Below, in pieces: positions 36,201 to 45,807 of a DNA stretch of 64,000 bases; the first letter of the stretch is position 1; every line of letters begins with the position of its first letter. The notes below the pieces were generated by a model. It worked only from the letters and a program-made list of their open reading frames with translations. It was not told the DNA's origin and ran no database searches. This DNA is from Arthrobacter jinronghuae (GTDB lineage: Bacteria; Actinomycetota; Actinomycetes; Actinomycetales; Micrococcaceae). The stretch lies in contig NZ_CP104263.1 of assembly GCF_025244825.1 (NCBI RefSeq), positions 2,728,001-2,792,000 of the forward strand. Reading direction: 5' to 3'. Made by a program: the position numbers and the translations under genes.

Positions 36201-36815
36201 CTAACGTGCCCGGCGGGACTTCCAGCGGTTCAACAGACCCTCGGGCACCTCCTCCGCGGTGAGCGCAAAGCTCCGGTGGTCGGCCCATTTTCCGTCGATA
36301 TGCAGGTAGCGCTCGCGCAGTCCCTCGTCCCGGAATCCGAGCTTTTCAACCACCCGGAGACTCGGCCCGTTCTCCGGCCGGATGTTGATTTCCATCCGGT
36401 GCAGGGCCAGGGCCTGGAAACAGTGGTCCGTTGCCAGCGCCACCGCCGTGGGCACAATTCCGAGCCCTGCCCTTGCCTGGTCCACCCAGTATCCGAGGGT
36501 CGCCATGCGCGCCGATCCCCACACGATGGTGGACACGGTCAGCTGCCCCACAATTGCCGGCGGCCGCGCAGGATCCTGCCGCTCGGTAATGAGGAACGGC
36601 AGGGCAGATTCCTGCCGTGCCTGGCGGTTGAGGCTGCGCACCATGTCGCCGTAGGTCGGCGGTTCGCCGCCCGGGACGGGATTGCTGGCCTCCCACGGCC
36701 CTACCCAGCGGGCGTTCCGGGAACGGACCTCCGTCCATTCCCGCCGGTCCCGGTGCCGGATGGGCCGGAGAATGACATCGTCACTCTCCAGCGTCACCGG
36801 CCATGAAGCCCGCAT
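36201..36815 (-). CDS. RimJ/RimL-like N-acetyltransferase
   Basis: A 204-residue GNAT protein of the ribosomal-protein acetyltransferase group. It opens TLESDDVILRPIRHRDRREWTEVR, has a core of IVGQLTVSTIVWGSARMATLGYWVDQARAGLGIVPTAVALATDH (acetyl-CoA site) and ends NIRPENGPSLRVVEKLGFRDEGLRERYLHIDGKW. The real substrate may differ from ribosomal proteins. It follows galU after 8 bases. Confidence 0.9.
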   Translation of the reverse strand: MRASWPVTLESDDVILRPIRHRDRREWTEVRSRNARWVGPWEASNPVPGGEPPTYGDMVRSLNRQARQESALPFLITERQDPARPPAIVGQLTVSTIVWGSARMATLGYWVDQARAGLGIVPTAVALATDHCFQALALHRMEINIRPENGPSLRVVEKLGFRDEGLRERYLHIDGKWADHRSFALTAEEVPEGLLNRWKSRRAR

Positions 36816-36823
36816 GGGGGGAA

Positions 36824-37729
36824 TTAATCTTCGAGCGTGCCGGTGAAATCCTTCAGCCAGTCCCGCAGGGCCGGGCCGAGGTCTTCACGTTCGGAGGCCA
36901 GGGACACCACTGCCTTGAGGTAGCTCAGCTTGTCACCGGTGTCGTAGCGGCGGCCGCGGAAGACCACACCGTAGACCCCGGCCCCTTCGCCGTCGGCTGC
37001 GGCCAGCGTCTGCAGCGCGTCCGTCAGCTGGATTTCGCCGCCGCGGCCGGGGCCGGTTTCTTCGAGCACTCCGAAGACCGAGGGGTGCAGCACGTAGCGG
37101 CCGATCACGGCGAGGTTGGAAGGTGCGTCGTCGACGTCGGGCTTCTCGACGAGTTTGTTGACCCGGACGTAGTCCTCGCCCTCGACAACGGAGATGTCCG
37201 CACAGCCGTAGGCACTGATCTGTTCCGGATCAACCTCGATCAGGGCAATGACTGAGCCGCCCGTCTTTGCCTGGACCTCGACCATCTTGCCCAGCAGCTC
37301 ATCACGGGCGTCGATCAGGTCATCGCCCAGCAGGACGGCAAAGGGCTCGTCGCCGATATGCAGCTTGGCACGCAGCACCGCGTGGCCCAGGCCCTTGGGA
37401 TCGCCCTGGCGGAGGTAGTGGATTTCGCCGAGCTCGGAGGCCGCCCGCACCATCGCAAGCTTCTCGTGGTCGCCCTTGTCTTCCAGCGTCTTCTCGATGA
37501 AGGGGACGCGGTCGAAGTGGTCCTCGAGGGAGCGCTTGTTCCGCCCCGTGATCATCAGGATGTCCGGCATGCCTGCATTAACGGCTTCTTCAACCACGTA
37601 CTGAATCGCTGGCTTGTCCACCACCGGAAGCATTTCCTTCGGCATTGCCTTGGTAGCTGGGAGGAAGCGGGTACCCAGACCGGCTGCGGGGATTACGGCT
37701 TTGGTTATGGAGGGGCGTGACGTCGTCAT
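36824..37729 (-). CDS. galU: UTP-glucose-1-phosphate uridylyltransferase
   Basis: A 301-residue nucleotidyltransferase that makes UDP-glucose for cell-envelope polysaccharides and trehalose. The signature is AVIPAAGLGTRFLPATKAMPKEMLPVVDKPAIQYVVEEA. GDDLIDARDELL is the catalytic acidic pair, and VEKPDVDDAPSNLAVIGRYVL a conserved later segment. It is divergent from the cyclo-ligase gene, with 57 bases between. Confidence 0.97.
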   Translation of the reverse strand: MTTSRPSITKAVIPAAGLGTRFLPATKAMPKEMLPVVDKPAIQYVVEEAVNAGMPDILMITGRNKRSLEDHFDRVPFIEKTLEDKGDHEKLAMVRAASELGEIHYLRQGDPKGLGHAVLRAKLHIGDEPFAVLLGDDLIDARDELLGKMVEVQAKTGGSVIALIEVDPEQISAYGCADISVVEGEDYVRVNKLVEKPDVDDAPSNLAVIGRYVLHPSVFGVLEETGPGRGGEIQLTDALQTLAAADGEGAGVYGVVFRGRRYDTGDKLSYLKAVVSLASEREDLGPALRDWLKDFTGTLED

Positions 37730-37786
37730 AGTCGTAAGCGTACCTAAGAGGTCTTTGATTGCACCAAATAGGCACGCTTATAGACA

Positions 37787-38413
37787 ATGGGGGCTATGTG
37801 TGCGCGTGCAAAGGACCAGGCCCGAAAGGACTTCCTGCGGCTGCGGCGGGAGTTGACCGCGGAGGACAGGGCCGAAGCCGCCCAGGGGCTGGCCCGCGTC
37901 GGACTACAAGGGGTTCAGCAGCGGGTACCCCGCGGCGGAACGGTGGCCGGCTATCTCTCCGTGGGGAGCGAACCGGGCATGGACGCGCTGCTCCCGGGTC
38001 TGGTAAAGGCCGGGTACCGTGTGGTGGTTCCGGTGTGTGAACCCGAATGGCAGCTGTCGTGGTGCGACTGGACACCGGAGACAGAGCTGGTGCCCGGGAT
38101 GCATGGCTCCCTGCTGGAACCGGCCGGACAACGCTACGCCGCCTCCGACCTGCCGGAGCTGGGCCTTGTCCTTGTTCCCGCGCTGGCCGCCGATTCCGCG
38201 GGCGGACGGATGGGCAAGGGCGGCGGCTACTATGACCGGTTCCTGGCCAGGCTGCGGGCGGACGGCAATCCTGCCGCTGCCGTCGCTGTGGTGTTCGAGC
38301 ACGAATACGTCCCCGTCGGCACCTTCGAAACCACTTCCCTGGATGCGCCCGTGGACGCCGTGCTTACCCCCGAAGCCTGGCGGGCGGTGCCGTCGGAGCA
38401 CATGTATACTTAG
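37787..38413 (+). CDS. 5-formyltetrahydrofolate cyclo-ligase
   Basis: A 208-residue enzyme that converts 5-formyl-THF to 5,10-methenyl-THF using ATP. The family motifs are KDFLRLRRELTAEDRAEAA near the N-terminus and the C-terminal GGRMGKGGGYYDRFLARL, which binds nucleotide and substrate. A second ATG at 37796 is almost as good. Neither has a strong ribosome site, so the first three residues are uncertain. Confidence 0.93.
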   Translation: MGAMCARAKDQARKDFLRLRRELTAEDRAEAAQGLARVGLQGVQQRVPRGGTVAGYLSVGSEPGMDALLPGLVKAGYRVVVPVCEPEWQLSWCDWTPETELVPGMHGSLLEPAGQRYAASDLPELGLVLVPALAADSAGGRMGKGGGYYDRFLARLRADGNPAAAVAVVFEHEYVPVGTFETTSLDAPVDAVLTPEAWRAVPSEHMYT

Positions 38414-38467
38414 CACTCAAGGCTTGAGAGTGCCAGCTTTGAGAGTGCCCCAAGGAGGATTACCAGA

Positions 38468-38767
38468 GTGCCCACGTATGCCTACGCCTGCAAGGATTGC
38501 TCCCATTCGTTCGATATCCAGCAGTCCTTCAGTGAAGACTCCCTGACGGTCTGCCCCGAGTGCGGCGGCCGCCTGCGCAAGAAGTTCAACAGCGTCGGAG
38601 TCGTCTTCAAGGGCTCCGGTTTCTACCGCACCGATTCACGCGACGCTGCCTCCACGGTTCCTGCTGCCCCCGCCAAGACCGAGAGCTCCACGGCACCGGC
38701 AACAACTTCCGGCAGCGGGACGTCCGCGCCTGCAGCCACCGCGAACTCAGGCGGCGCACAGTCCTAA
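38468..38767 (+). CDS. FmdB family zinc-ribbon protein
   Basis: A 99-residue protein. The N-terminal half is the FmdB zinc ribbon (PTYAYACKDCSHSFDIQQSFSEDSLTVCPECGGRLRKKFN) with two CxxC pairs. The C-terminal half is Ala/Thr/Ser-rich and disordered. The GTG at 38468 follows AAGGAGGATTACCAGA. Homologues are annotated as putative regulatory proteins; the function is unproven. It follows the cyclo-ligase gene by 54 bases. Confidence 0.9.
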   Translation: MPTYAYACKDCSHSFDIQQSFSEDSLTVCPECGGRLRKKFNSVGVVFKGSGFYRTDSRDAASTVPAAPAKTESSTAPATTSGSGTSAPAATANSGGAQS

Positions 38768-38960
38768 GCCGTGCCGCCGGGCTTATGGCCCGCCGTCGCA
38801 GTTTCCCCTTCAGGCCTGCGGACCGGCGTTTTACCGGCCCGGGCTAACCTCGCACCCACTTTCCCTCCACACCGCCCCTTCCCACCGGGCGGCCCACGTG
38901 CGGGCTAAGGCCTGCGAAGCGCCGCCCCGGTTGCGCAGCGCCTGCGGCTAGCGTCGTGCC

Positions 38961-39704
38961 ATGCCTTTTCGCCGCCTCTCAGCCAAGGTGTCCCCCGCCA
39001 CCGCTGCCTACCGGGGACAGCCGTCAGTGTCCGGCAGTTCCTTCTCGAGGATGCGCCGCTTTATTGTCCGCCACCGCCGCCTCCTGGCTGCCCTGGCGTG
39101 TTGCGCTGCCGTCGGGTCTGCGGTCGAAGCGCTGGTACCGGCGGCGGCGGAACGGACGACGATCGTGAGTGCCTCCCGGGATTTGCCGGCCGGTACGGTG
39201 CTGGAATCCGGAACGCTGGAAACAGTACGCCTACCGGCTGAAGCCGTCCCTCCGGGTGCCCATGGACAGCCGGACGCACTGGTGGGCCGGCGGCTCGCTA
39301 CGCCGCTGTTGCGCGGCAGCCCGGTCACGGACATTTCTCTGGCCGGTCCCGGTCTGCTGGCCGGTGCCCCGCCCGGTTCCGTGGCCGTGCCGCTGCGCCC
39401 GGCCGACCCCTCCGTCCTCGGTCTGCTGGGGCCCGGACAACTCGTCAACGTTATTGCGGGTGCCGACGCGGCGTGGACGGGCGGGGAGCCGGGACAGACC
39501 GCGCAGGACGGCAGCACCGCGGTGGTGCTGGCCTCCTCGGTACCGGTGCTGTGGGTGTCCGGCGGAGAGCCCACAGGAGACGGCTGGCCGGGCAACGGCG
39601 GCGGTGAGGGCCTGGTGGTGGTGGCTGCGGATCGAGAGAACGCAGCCCGCCTCACGGCGGCTTCCGGGAACGACGGGATCTACCTTGTCCTGACGGACGG
39701 CTAG
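38961..39704 (+). CDS. SAF-domain protein (CpaB/RcpC-like)
   Basis: A 247-residue protein with one N-terminal helix (LLAALACCAAVGSAVEALV) and then a SAF domain (VSASRDLPAGTVLESGTLETVRLPAEAVPPGA, with LVGRRLATPLLRGSPVTDISL). A later RcpC-like segment (VAVPLRPADPSVLGLLGPGQLVNVIA) follows. These features belong to CpaB/RcpC, the Flp/Tad pilus assembly protein. No other pilus genes are near, so its partner is unknown. Confidence 0.82.
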   Translation: MPFRRLSAKVSPATAAYRGQPSVSGSSFSRMRRFIVRHRRLLAALACCAAVGSAVEALVPAAAERTTIVSASRDLPAGTVLESGTLETVRLPAEAVPPGAHGQPDALVGRRLATPLLRGSPVTDISLAGPGLLAGAPPGSVAVPLRPADPSVLGLLGPGQLVNVIAGADAAWTGGEPGQTAQDGSTAVVLASSVPVLWVSGGEPTGDGWPGNGGGEGLVVVAADRENAARLTAASGNDGIYLVLTDG

Positions 39705-39773
39705 CCGTACTGGGACAGGATTTTAGTTACACCGCGGCGCTAGTGCTCTACCTCCATAGCCGCGGGATGCCGC

Positions 39774-40139
39774 CTACCCCCAGTGCGGAGGACGCTGCTC
39801 CCGCAGCCAGGACTCGCTGTCTTCCGTGCTGTCGCCCCACGCCCGGGGGTCATCTTCCTTGGCGATGACGGGCAACAGCCCGGCAGGCCCGCCGGGTCCG
39901 GGCGAAACGGCCCGGCGGTTTCCACGCCTACGGGTGCCGTGCGTGGTGCCGTTTGTGGTCCCGTCCGTGCTGCCGTCCGTGCTGCCGTCCGTGGACGGAT
40001 GTTCCCCCGCTGCTGTGACCTTGCCGGTCCCCTCGGCCGCCTTGCCGGCCCCCTCGGCCGCAGCTGCCGTTTCGCGGCTCCGCTCGGCCGCGGCGGTTTC
40101 CTCCGCCGCGGCCTTCCCGGGAACGGGTTCCTCAGTCAT
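39774..40139 (-). CDS. Hypothetical small acidic protein
   Basis: A 121-residue protein with an Ala/Glu/Thr-rich low-complexity first half. It contains short tandem units STDGSTDGSTDGTTNGTTHG, then a conserved-looking end (VIAKEDDPRAWGDSTEDSESWLREQRPPHWG). The end has the pattern of small actinobacterial proteins with no known role. Three bases separate its start from the stop of the upstream helicase gene, so it is probably cotranscribed. Confidence 0.65.
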   Translation of the reverse strand: MTEEPVPGKAAAEETAAAERSRETAAAAEGAGKAAEGTGKVTAAGEHPSTDGSTDGSTDGTTNGTTHGTRRRGNRRAVSPGPGGPAGLLPVIAKEDDPRAWGDSTEDSESWLREQRPPHWG

Positions 40140-40142
40140 CGC

Positions 40143-43100
40143 TCACTCTCCTGCTGCGTCGTCCGGGACGGATCCCGACCTCCGTTCGCGCATCCGGCTG
40201 CTTCCGTGCGGAGTCACGGTTACCCGCGGAGCCGGGCCGGCAGCCTCATCCGTTTCCGTCTCTGCGGTATCCGTGCTGCGGGGAACGGGCTTCTGCCCCA
40301 CAGGAGGATCCGGCAGCTCGAGGAAGCGGCTCACGAGGTCGGCGCAGGCGGACGGGTCGCTGAACACCTCGATGGTCCACAGCGGCATATACCGCCAGCC
40401 ACGCCGCTCAAGCAGCTGCGGCCGGAGCCGGCTGCGTTCACGGACGGACATGGCACGGTACCGTTCGGTGCCGTCGGACTCGATCGCCAGCGGGGCCGGC
40501 GTGCCGGTCGGACCGGCCGAGTGGGGAGCCGCAGCGACAATGTCGATCGCGCCGTCGTAGTGGTCCCAGACCTTGGCGCCGCGTTCCCGCAGGCGGCCCA
40601 CCAGATCCGCGACCAGCGGATCCTCCTCCATGATGCCTCCGGCAGCCGGGATTTCCTCCCTGGCGGCTTCCGGATCGAGCTCCCGCTTGATGAGTTCGTA
40701 GAAGTCCAGGGCGCCGTAGCCCAGCCGCGTGCGGTCCAGGTCTGCCGGCTGGAAGCAGGTCAGCACATGCTGCTTGTAACGTGCCCGGGTCATGGCCGTA
40801 ACGAATTTCTTGCGTCCGTCCGGTGCCGACAACGGGCCGAAGTTATGCAGGGCACGCCCGTGCGGGGTGCGCCCGAACCCGAGGGAGAAGATCACGCTGT
40901 CCCGGACCATGCCCACGGCACGGTCCACCGGCACTACCCGGAAGGACTCGGACTTCGCCGTGAAGAAGTCCGCGGCCCAGGGGAAGTTGGCCATCTGGAC
41001 GCGGATGGCCTCGGCTACCCGCACGGCGTGGCGCGGGCTGGCGGTGATGACGCCGAGGGACTGGTGCGGGCGGCGGCGGATGTGTTCGAAGACCAGGTCA
41101 ACCACACGGTTGACCTCAGCTGCGACACTTTCCACGCCCTCATGGTCTGCGCTGGGCATACCGGTTCCGTCCGGCAGGTATTCCACGGAGAGTGCGCGGT
41201 GGCCGGTGGTGACCTCGTCTGCACTCGGGACCATGGAAAGGCGCCCGCCGTAGAAGGAGTCGCTCAGCTGGCGCAGCAGTGCCTTGTCGGTGCCGCGGTA
41301 AACGGTGGACAGGCAGCGTGTGGGCAGGACGCGTTCAAGCGCCTCGAAGGCGCTGAGCAGCTCGACGTGCTGCTGTGCTGCACCGGCCGGTTCAACACCG
41401 ATGGTGAACGGTCGCGGTCCGCCCAGGCAGCTGTCACCGAAGGCAACAACCTGCGAGGCACGGGCCAGCGCCGGGACTGCGGACTGCAGGCTGGTGGACT
41501 CGGCATCGAGGAGGACCACGGTGTCGAAACGGCGGTGTTCGGGCAGTACCATCGGCAGCACCAAGGGGCTCGCAGCCCACACCGGCAGCAGCGAGGACAC
41601 GAGTTCCTCGGACTGCAGGCTCAGGCTTTCCAAGGACAACTCGCCGTCCTTGAGCAGCTCGCGCAGGTCTTCGGCAGCACCCTTCGCTGCCTGAACGCCT
41701 GAGCGCCAGCGCGAAGCCAGGCTCCAGCGCAGCCGAGCTGCACCCGAGGCAATGTGGGCGTTGTCCGCCAGCCGGTACTCCGCTTCCAGGCGGCGCAGGC
41801 TGTTGCCGTCGGACATGGCAAGGTAATCGTCGCCGCTGATCATGGCTTCGAGGGCGGACTGCCACCATGCCAGTTCCAGCTCGTAGCCCACGTGGCGGGG
41901 CTGGACCTCGCGTGCGCTCAGGTCATCCAGCAGTTCACCCAGGCCCTGGGCCCGCATCTCGTCGAGCAGCAGGGTCCGTTCGGGCAGCGTTTCGAGGGTT
42001 TCCCGGTCCCCCGCCAGCTGGCTGAGCTGCTTCTCGAGTTCATCGAGCTGCAGGGATGCCAGGTCGGGGTGGAGCGGCGTCTCGGCCAGGATGCCGGTCA
42101 GGGTATCCAGCTGGCGCTTGACCAGCAGGTAGGAACGGTTGATCTCGGCCAGGCCGGTGGGCACCGAGGGGTGACGCTGGGTGGTGGCGTAACGGGTCCA
42201 GACGGCACGCTGCTGCTGGACCTCGGCCAGGGAGGCGTGCAGGTCGGAAATATGCACACCGGGCCGGACGTATTCCTTGGCCACGCGCCGCAGGCGGGAA
42301 CGGGTCATGGAACTCATATCGATGCCGCGCTCCCGCCGCCAGGACGAAGACGCGGTTGCCGAGATCAGGTCAGTCACCGGGCGGTCGAAAATGTCCGGGG
42401 TGAACTTGTCCAGGCTTTCCCGCACGGCCACCAGCAGTTCCAGCTGTTCACCCCACTGGGCGAATGTTTCGCCGAGGCGGATTTCGGAGTGCTCGGCCAC
42501 GTCCTGGACCTTGGCGCGCAGCGCAGGCAGGTCCGCCGCAAGGGTCTGGGTCAGCGCGTAGGCTTCTTCCGTTTCCTTGCGGTTGAGCAGCTTGGCTCCG
42601 TACCACGGGCTGGTGGTTGCTGCCCGGCTGAAGCTGCCGAGTTCGGCGGCCCGGCGCAGGCGGCCGGAGAGTTCGGTGCGGTCGGTGATGCTGTCCAGGA
42701 CGCTCCGCTTGAGCCGGACCGTGGTGGCCGGCGCCGGGTTCATGGAGGTCAGCTCGGCCAGGGACTGCATGGCCTGGTAGGGCGAGCACCCCCAGCGGCG
42801 GCGGACGTTGTGCAGCGACTTCACATGGTCGCGGAGCTGGTGGCGGTTTTCGAGCAGGACCTTGTGCAGGCTATCCAGTTCGGGGGCCTGCGCCTTTTCG
42901 TTGCGCACGATGGCGCGGACCAGCTGGTCCTTCAACTGCTGCTGTGTGAGGCCGGCGTTGGCCTGCAGGACCAGGGAGCCCAGTTGCATCGCGTCCAGCT
43001 CGGAGACGAACTGGTTCAGGGTGCTGCGACGTTCCGCCACTACCAGGACGGACTTGCCGGCGTTGGCCAGCGCGGCAACCGCGTTGAGCGCCGTCTGGGT

Positions 43101-43988
43101 CTGGCCCGTACCGGCCGGAGCGGAGACGACCAGCGACTGGCCCGCGTTGATCAGGTCCAGGACTTCCTGCTGCTGGCGGTCGGCGTCGAGGATGAGCAGT
43201 TCATCCGCGGGATCCCGCTCGTCCAGTGCCGGCAGGTCCAATGGCTCGGGGATGGCCGGACTGGCAGACCCGTCCCGGGCGGCGTCGATCAGTGCGCGGA
43301 GGATCGGATGGGCCGGGTCCAACGCCGGATCCTCGGACAGGTCGGACAGGTCGGCGAAGGTGGAAACCAGCAGCCGGTGTTCAATGTTGATTCCACGGAC
43401 GCTGCCGGTGACGGCGCGGAGCTTTTCCAGCACGGGGTGGGGATCAAAGCGGGCGGTGCCGTAGGCGAGGCGGGTAAGCGCGTCGACGTCGATGTCCAGG
43501 CCCTGCTCATGCTGCAGGTGGCGGACCAAAGCGGGGTTCAGCGCCGCCTTTTCGGTCAGCTGCAGCTCATAGTCATCCTGTGAGGCGTGGACCGTCAGCG
43601 CAACGGGCGTGAGCAGCACGGGAGCCGTCAGGGACTCGGGGCGCAGCGCTTCATCGGAGGCGTAGCGCCAGGATGCGGTACCCGCGGCCATATAGCCGAC
43701 GTCGATGCCGCGGTCGGTGCCCAGCTCGTAGATCTTTGCGCGCAGCAGGCGCCCGGCCTTCATGGCGGCGCCGTACTGGTCCGGGTCCCGCAGCAGGGTC
43801 GACAGGCGGGTACGCCGGCCGGCGAGCAGCTGGGCCAGGCCGGACGGGTGCGCGTGCGTCAGGTCGATGCTGTTGGCGGCGGACGGCGTGAAATGGAGCA
43901 GTGTGTCCGTTCCGGCGTGCTGTCCCAATTGTCCCAGCCACGGCAGCAGGAAGTCCGAGGGATTCTCCCCGGTATTCTGCTCAGACAC
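40143..43988 (-). CDS. DUF4011-type helicase with C-terminal restriction-endonuclease fold
   Basis: A 1281-residue protein. Residues about 30-220 resemble DUF4011; an SF1-helicase-like core starts near residue 270. The Walker A loop reads APAGTGQTQT (residues 290-299), with Gln296 where the catalytic Lys is expected. Helicase-like motifs follow (LVVAERRSTLNQFV, VVLLDAEST and VVAFGDSCLGG), then motif V/VI-like VVPVDRAVGMVRDSVIFSLGFGRTPHG. The last 150 residues carry a Vsr/DUF559-like fold (DGAIDIVAAAP, LAIESDGTERYRAMSVRERSRLR, LLERRGWRYMPLWTIEVF; REase_MTES_1575 type). The GTG at 43988 has GAGGG upstream. It may act in DNA defence or repair. Confidence 0.8.
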   Translation of the reverse strand: MSEQNTGENPSDFLLPWLGQLGQHAGTDTLLHFTPSAANSIDLTHAHPSGLAQLLAGRRTRLSTLLRDPDQYGAAMKAGRLLRAKIYELGTDRGIDVGYMAAGTASWRYASDEALRPESLTAPVLLTPVALTVHASQDDYELQLTEKAALNPALVRHLQHEQGLDIDVDALTRLAYGTARFDPHPVLEKLRAVTGSVRGINIEHRLLVSTFADLSDLSEDPALDPAHPILRALIDAARDGSASPAIPEPLDLPALDERDPADELLILDADRQQQEVLDLINAGQSLVVSAPAGTGQTQTALNAVAALANAGKSVLVVAERRSTLNQFVSELDAMQLGSLVLQANAGLTQQQLKDQLVRAIVRNEKAQAPELDSLHKVLLENRHQLRDHVKSLHNVRRRWGCSPYQAMQSLAELTSMNPAPATTVRLKRSVLDSITDRTELSGRLRRAAELGSFSRAATTSPWYGAKLLNRKETEEAYALTQTLAADLPALRAKVQDVAEHSEIRLGETFAQWGEQLELLVAVRESLDKFTPDIFDRPVTDLISATASSSWRRERGIDMSSMTRSRLRRVAKEYVRPGVHISDLHASLAEVQQQRAVWTRYATTQRHPSVPTGLAEINRSYLLVKRQLDTLTGILAETPLHPDLASLQLDELEKQLSQLAGDRETLETLPERTLLLDEMRAQGLGELLDDLSAREVQPRHVGYELELAWWQSALEAMISGDDYLAMSDGNSLRRLEAEYRLADNAHIASGAARLRWSLASRWRSGVQAAKGAAEDLRELLKDGELSLESLSLQSEELVSSLLPVWAASPLVLPMVLPEHRRFDTVVLLDAESTSLQSAVPALARASQVVAFGDSCLGGPRPFTIGVEPAGAAQQHVELLSAFEALERVLPTRCLSTVYRGTDKALLRQLSDSFYGGRLSMVPSADEVTTGHRALSVEYLPDGTGMPSADHEGVESVAAEVNRVVDLVFEHIRRRPHQSLGVITASPRHAVRVAEAIRVQMANFPWAADFFTAKSESFRVVPVDRAVGMVRDSVIFSLGFGRTPHGRALHNFGPLSAPDGRKKFVTAMTRARYKQHVLTCFQPADLDRTRLGYGALDFYELIKRELDPEAAREEIPAAGGIMEEDPLVADLVGRLRERGAKVWDHYDGAIDIVAAAPHSAGPTGTPAPLAIESDGTERYRAMSVRERSRLRPQLLERRGWRYMPLWTIEVFSDPSACADLVSRFLELPDPPVGQKPVPRSTDTAETETDEAAGPAPRVTVTPHGSSRMRERRSGSVPDDAAGE

Positions 43989-44094
43989 TAGTGCCCTCTT
44001 TTCTGCACTTCCGCGCGTTCTCGACCAAATTGGCATACCTTCAAAACTATCGCGTCGGGGAAGGTTTCCCGAACATAGCAACGCGGGGGACAAA

Positions 44095-44125
44095 ACCGAG
44101 GACGGCCGAAACGGCCGTCCTCGGT
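44095..44125 (-). terminator. guaA terminator
   Basis: A perfect 13-base stem (44095-44107 with 44113-44125) with a 5-base loop, 11 bases after the guaA stop. Confidence 0.85.
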
Positions 44126-44135
44126 CCCCTTTACG

Positions 44136-45725
44136 CTATTCCCACTCGATTGTTCCCGGCGGCTTGCTGGTTACGTCCAGCACCACGCGGTTGATTCCGT
44201 CCACCTCGTTGGTGATGCGGTTCGAAATCCGGGCCAGCAAATCGTACGGAAGCCGTGACCAATCAGCTGTCATCGCGTCTTCGCTCGAGACCGGACGCAG
44301 CACGATGGGGTGTCCGTAGGTACGGCCGTCGCCCTGGACGCCGACGCTGCGGACATCGGCCAGGAGCACTACCGGCATCTGCCACACTTCGTCGTCGAGG
44401 CCTGCACTGGTCAGTTCGGCGCGGGCGATGGCGTCCGCGCGGCGCAGCAGTTCCAGCCGCTCGTGGGTAACTTCGCCGACGATGCGGATGCCCAGGCCGG
44501 GGCCGGGGAAGGGCTGGCGGCCGACGATCTCGGCCGGCAGGCCGAGCTCGGCGCCGACCGCACGGACCTCGTCCTTGAAGAGCGCCCGCAGGGGTTCCAC
44601 CAGTTCGAACTTCATGTCCTCCGGCAGGCCGCCCACGTTGTGGTGGCTCTTGATGTTGGCTGCGCCTTCACCGCCGCCGGATTCCACGACGTCCGGGTAC
44701 AGGGTGCCCTGCACCAGGAAGCGGATCGGCTCGCCCTCGGCTTCGGCCTTGGCCATGATGGCCCGCTCGGCTTCTTCGAAGGCGCGGATGAACTCGCGGC
44801 CGATGATCTTGCGCTTGGTCTCGGGATCGGAGACCCCGGCCAGGGCGCTCAGGAAGCGTTCCTGCTCGTTGGCGACGTAGAGGTTGACGCCGGTGGCTGC
44901 CACGAAATCGCGTTCAACCTGCTCTGCTTCGCCTTCGCGGAGGAGCCCGTGGTCAACGAAGACGCAGGTCAGCTGGTCCCCCACGGCCCGCTGCACCAGG
45001 GCGGCAGCCACGGCGGAGTCGACGCCGCCGGACAGGCCGCAGATCACGCGGGCGTTGCCTACCTGGGCACGGATGCGTGCAACCTGCTCTTCGACGATGT
45101 TGCCGGTGGTCCAGCTGCGTTCGAGCTTGGCGCCCTTGAAGAGGAAGTTTTCCAGGACGGCCTGGCCGTGCGCGGAATGCTTGACCTCGGGGTGCCACTG
45201 CACGCCGTAAAGGCCTTTTGCCTCGTTGGCGAAGGCAGCGACGGGTGCGCCGGCGGTGCTGGCCAGGACGTCGAAGCCCTCGGGTGCTTCCTGCACGCTG
45301 TCGCCGTGGCTCATCCAGGTGTTCTGCTCGTCCGGGGTGCCTTCCAGGATGGACCGGGCGCCGCCGACGACGCGTGCGTCGGTGGAACCGTACTCGCGCA
45401 GCCCCGTCTTGGCGACCTTGCCGCCCATGGCGGCAGCCATGGCCTGGAAGCCGTAGCAGATGCCGAAGACCGGAACACCGGATTCGAACAGCTCTGCATC
45501 AACCTTGGGGGCGCCTTCGGCGTACACGCTGGAGGGTCCGCCGGAGAGAATAATGGCAGCTGGGTTCTTCGCGAGCAGCTGCTCGGTGCTGTAGGTGTGG
45601 GGAACCACCTCGGAGTAGACATCGGCTTCGCGCACCCGGCGGGCAATCAGCTGGGCGTACTGCGCTCCGTAGTCCACAACGAGGACGGGCCGCTCTTCAA
45701 TGGGGTCTGTCGCGGGATTAGTCAC
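44136..45725 (-). CDS. guaA: GMP synthase (glutamine-hydrolysing)
   Basis: A 529-residue enzyme converting XMP to GMP. The glutaminase domain has [10 protein letters not shown] (catalytic Cys) and the triad His in [11 protein letters not shown]; the usual active-site segment [10 protein letters not shown] is present. The ATP pyrophosphatase domain begins after about residue 200 with [13 protein letters not shown]. The C-terminus KPPGTIEWE is standard. The 3' end looks intact; no repeat of it was seen nearby. Confidence 0.97.
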   Translation of the reverse strand: MTNPATDPIEERPVLVVDYGAQYAQLIARRVREADVYSEVVPHTYSTEQLLAKNPAAIILSGGPSSVYAEGAPKVDAELFESGVPVFGICYGFQAMAAAMGGKVAKTGLREYGSTDARVVGGARSILEGTPDEQNTWMSHGDSVQEAPEGFDVLASTAGAPVAAFANEAKGLYGVQWHPEVKHSAHGQAVLENFLFKGAKLERSWTTGNIVEEQVARIRAQVGNARVICGLSGGVDSAVAAALVQRAVGDQLTCVFVDHGLLREGEAEQVERDFVAATGVNLYVANEQERFLSALAGVSDPETKRKIIGREFIRAFEEAERAIMAKAEAEGEPIRFLVQGTLYPDVVESGGGEGAANIKSHHNVGGLPEDMKFELVEPLRALFKDEVRAVGAELGLPAEIVGRQPFPGPGLGIRIVGEVTHERLELLRRADAIARAELTSAGLDDEVWQMPVVLLADVRSVGVQGDGRTYGHPIVLRPVSSEDAMTADWSRLPYDLLARISNRITNEVDGINRVVLDVTSKPPGTIEWE

Positions 45726-45807
45726 GTTTCAAGGATAGTCGGCCCGCCCCCGGCCATGCACACCGGGCCAGGGTCCGCCGGCGGCGCGCAGCCGGCGGAC
45801 CTCTCCC

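Noticed and set aside
41754..43583. Long open frame of 609 codons on the + strand opposite the helicase gene
   Set aside because: A G/C-rich antisense shadow of a well-supported gene; no domain, odd composition. Similar long antisense frames over gltA, ispH, guaA, glpD, GuaB3 and guaB were dropped for the same reason.
44094..44300. guaA 3' end as an integration site
   Set aside because: guaA ends are known integration targets, but here the gene is intact, followed by its terminator, and no copy of its end was found downstream.
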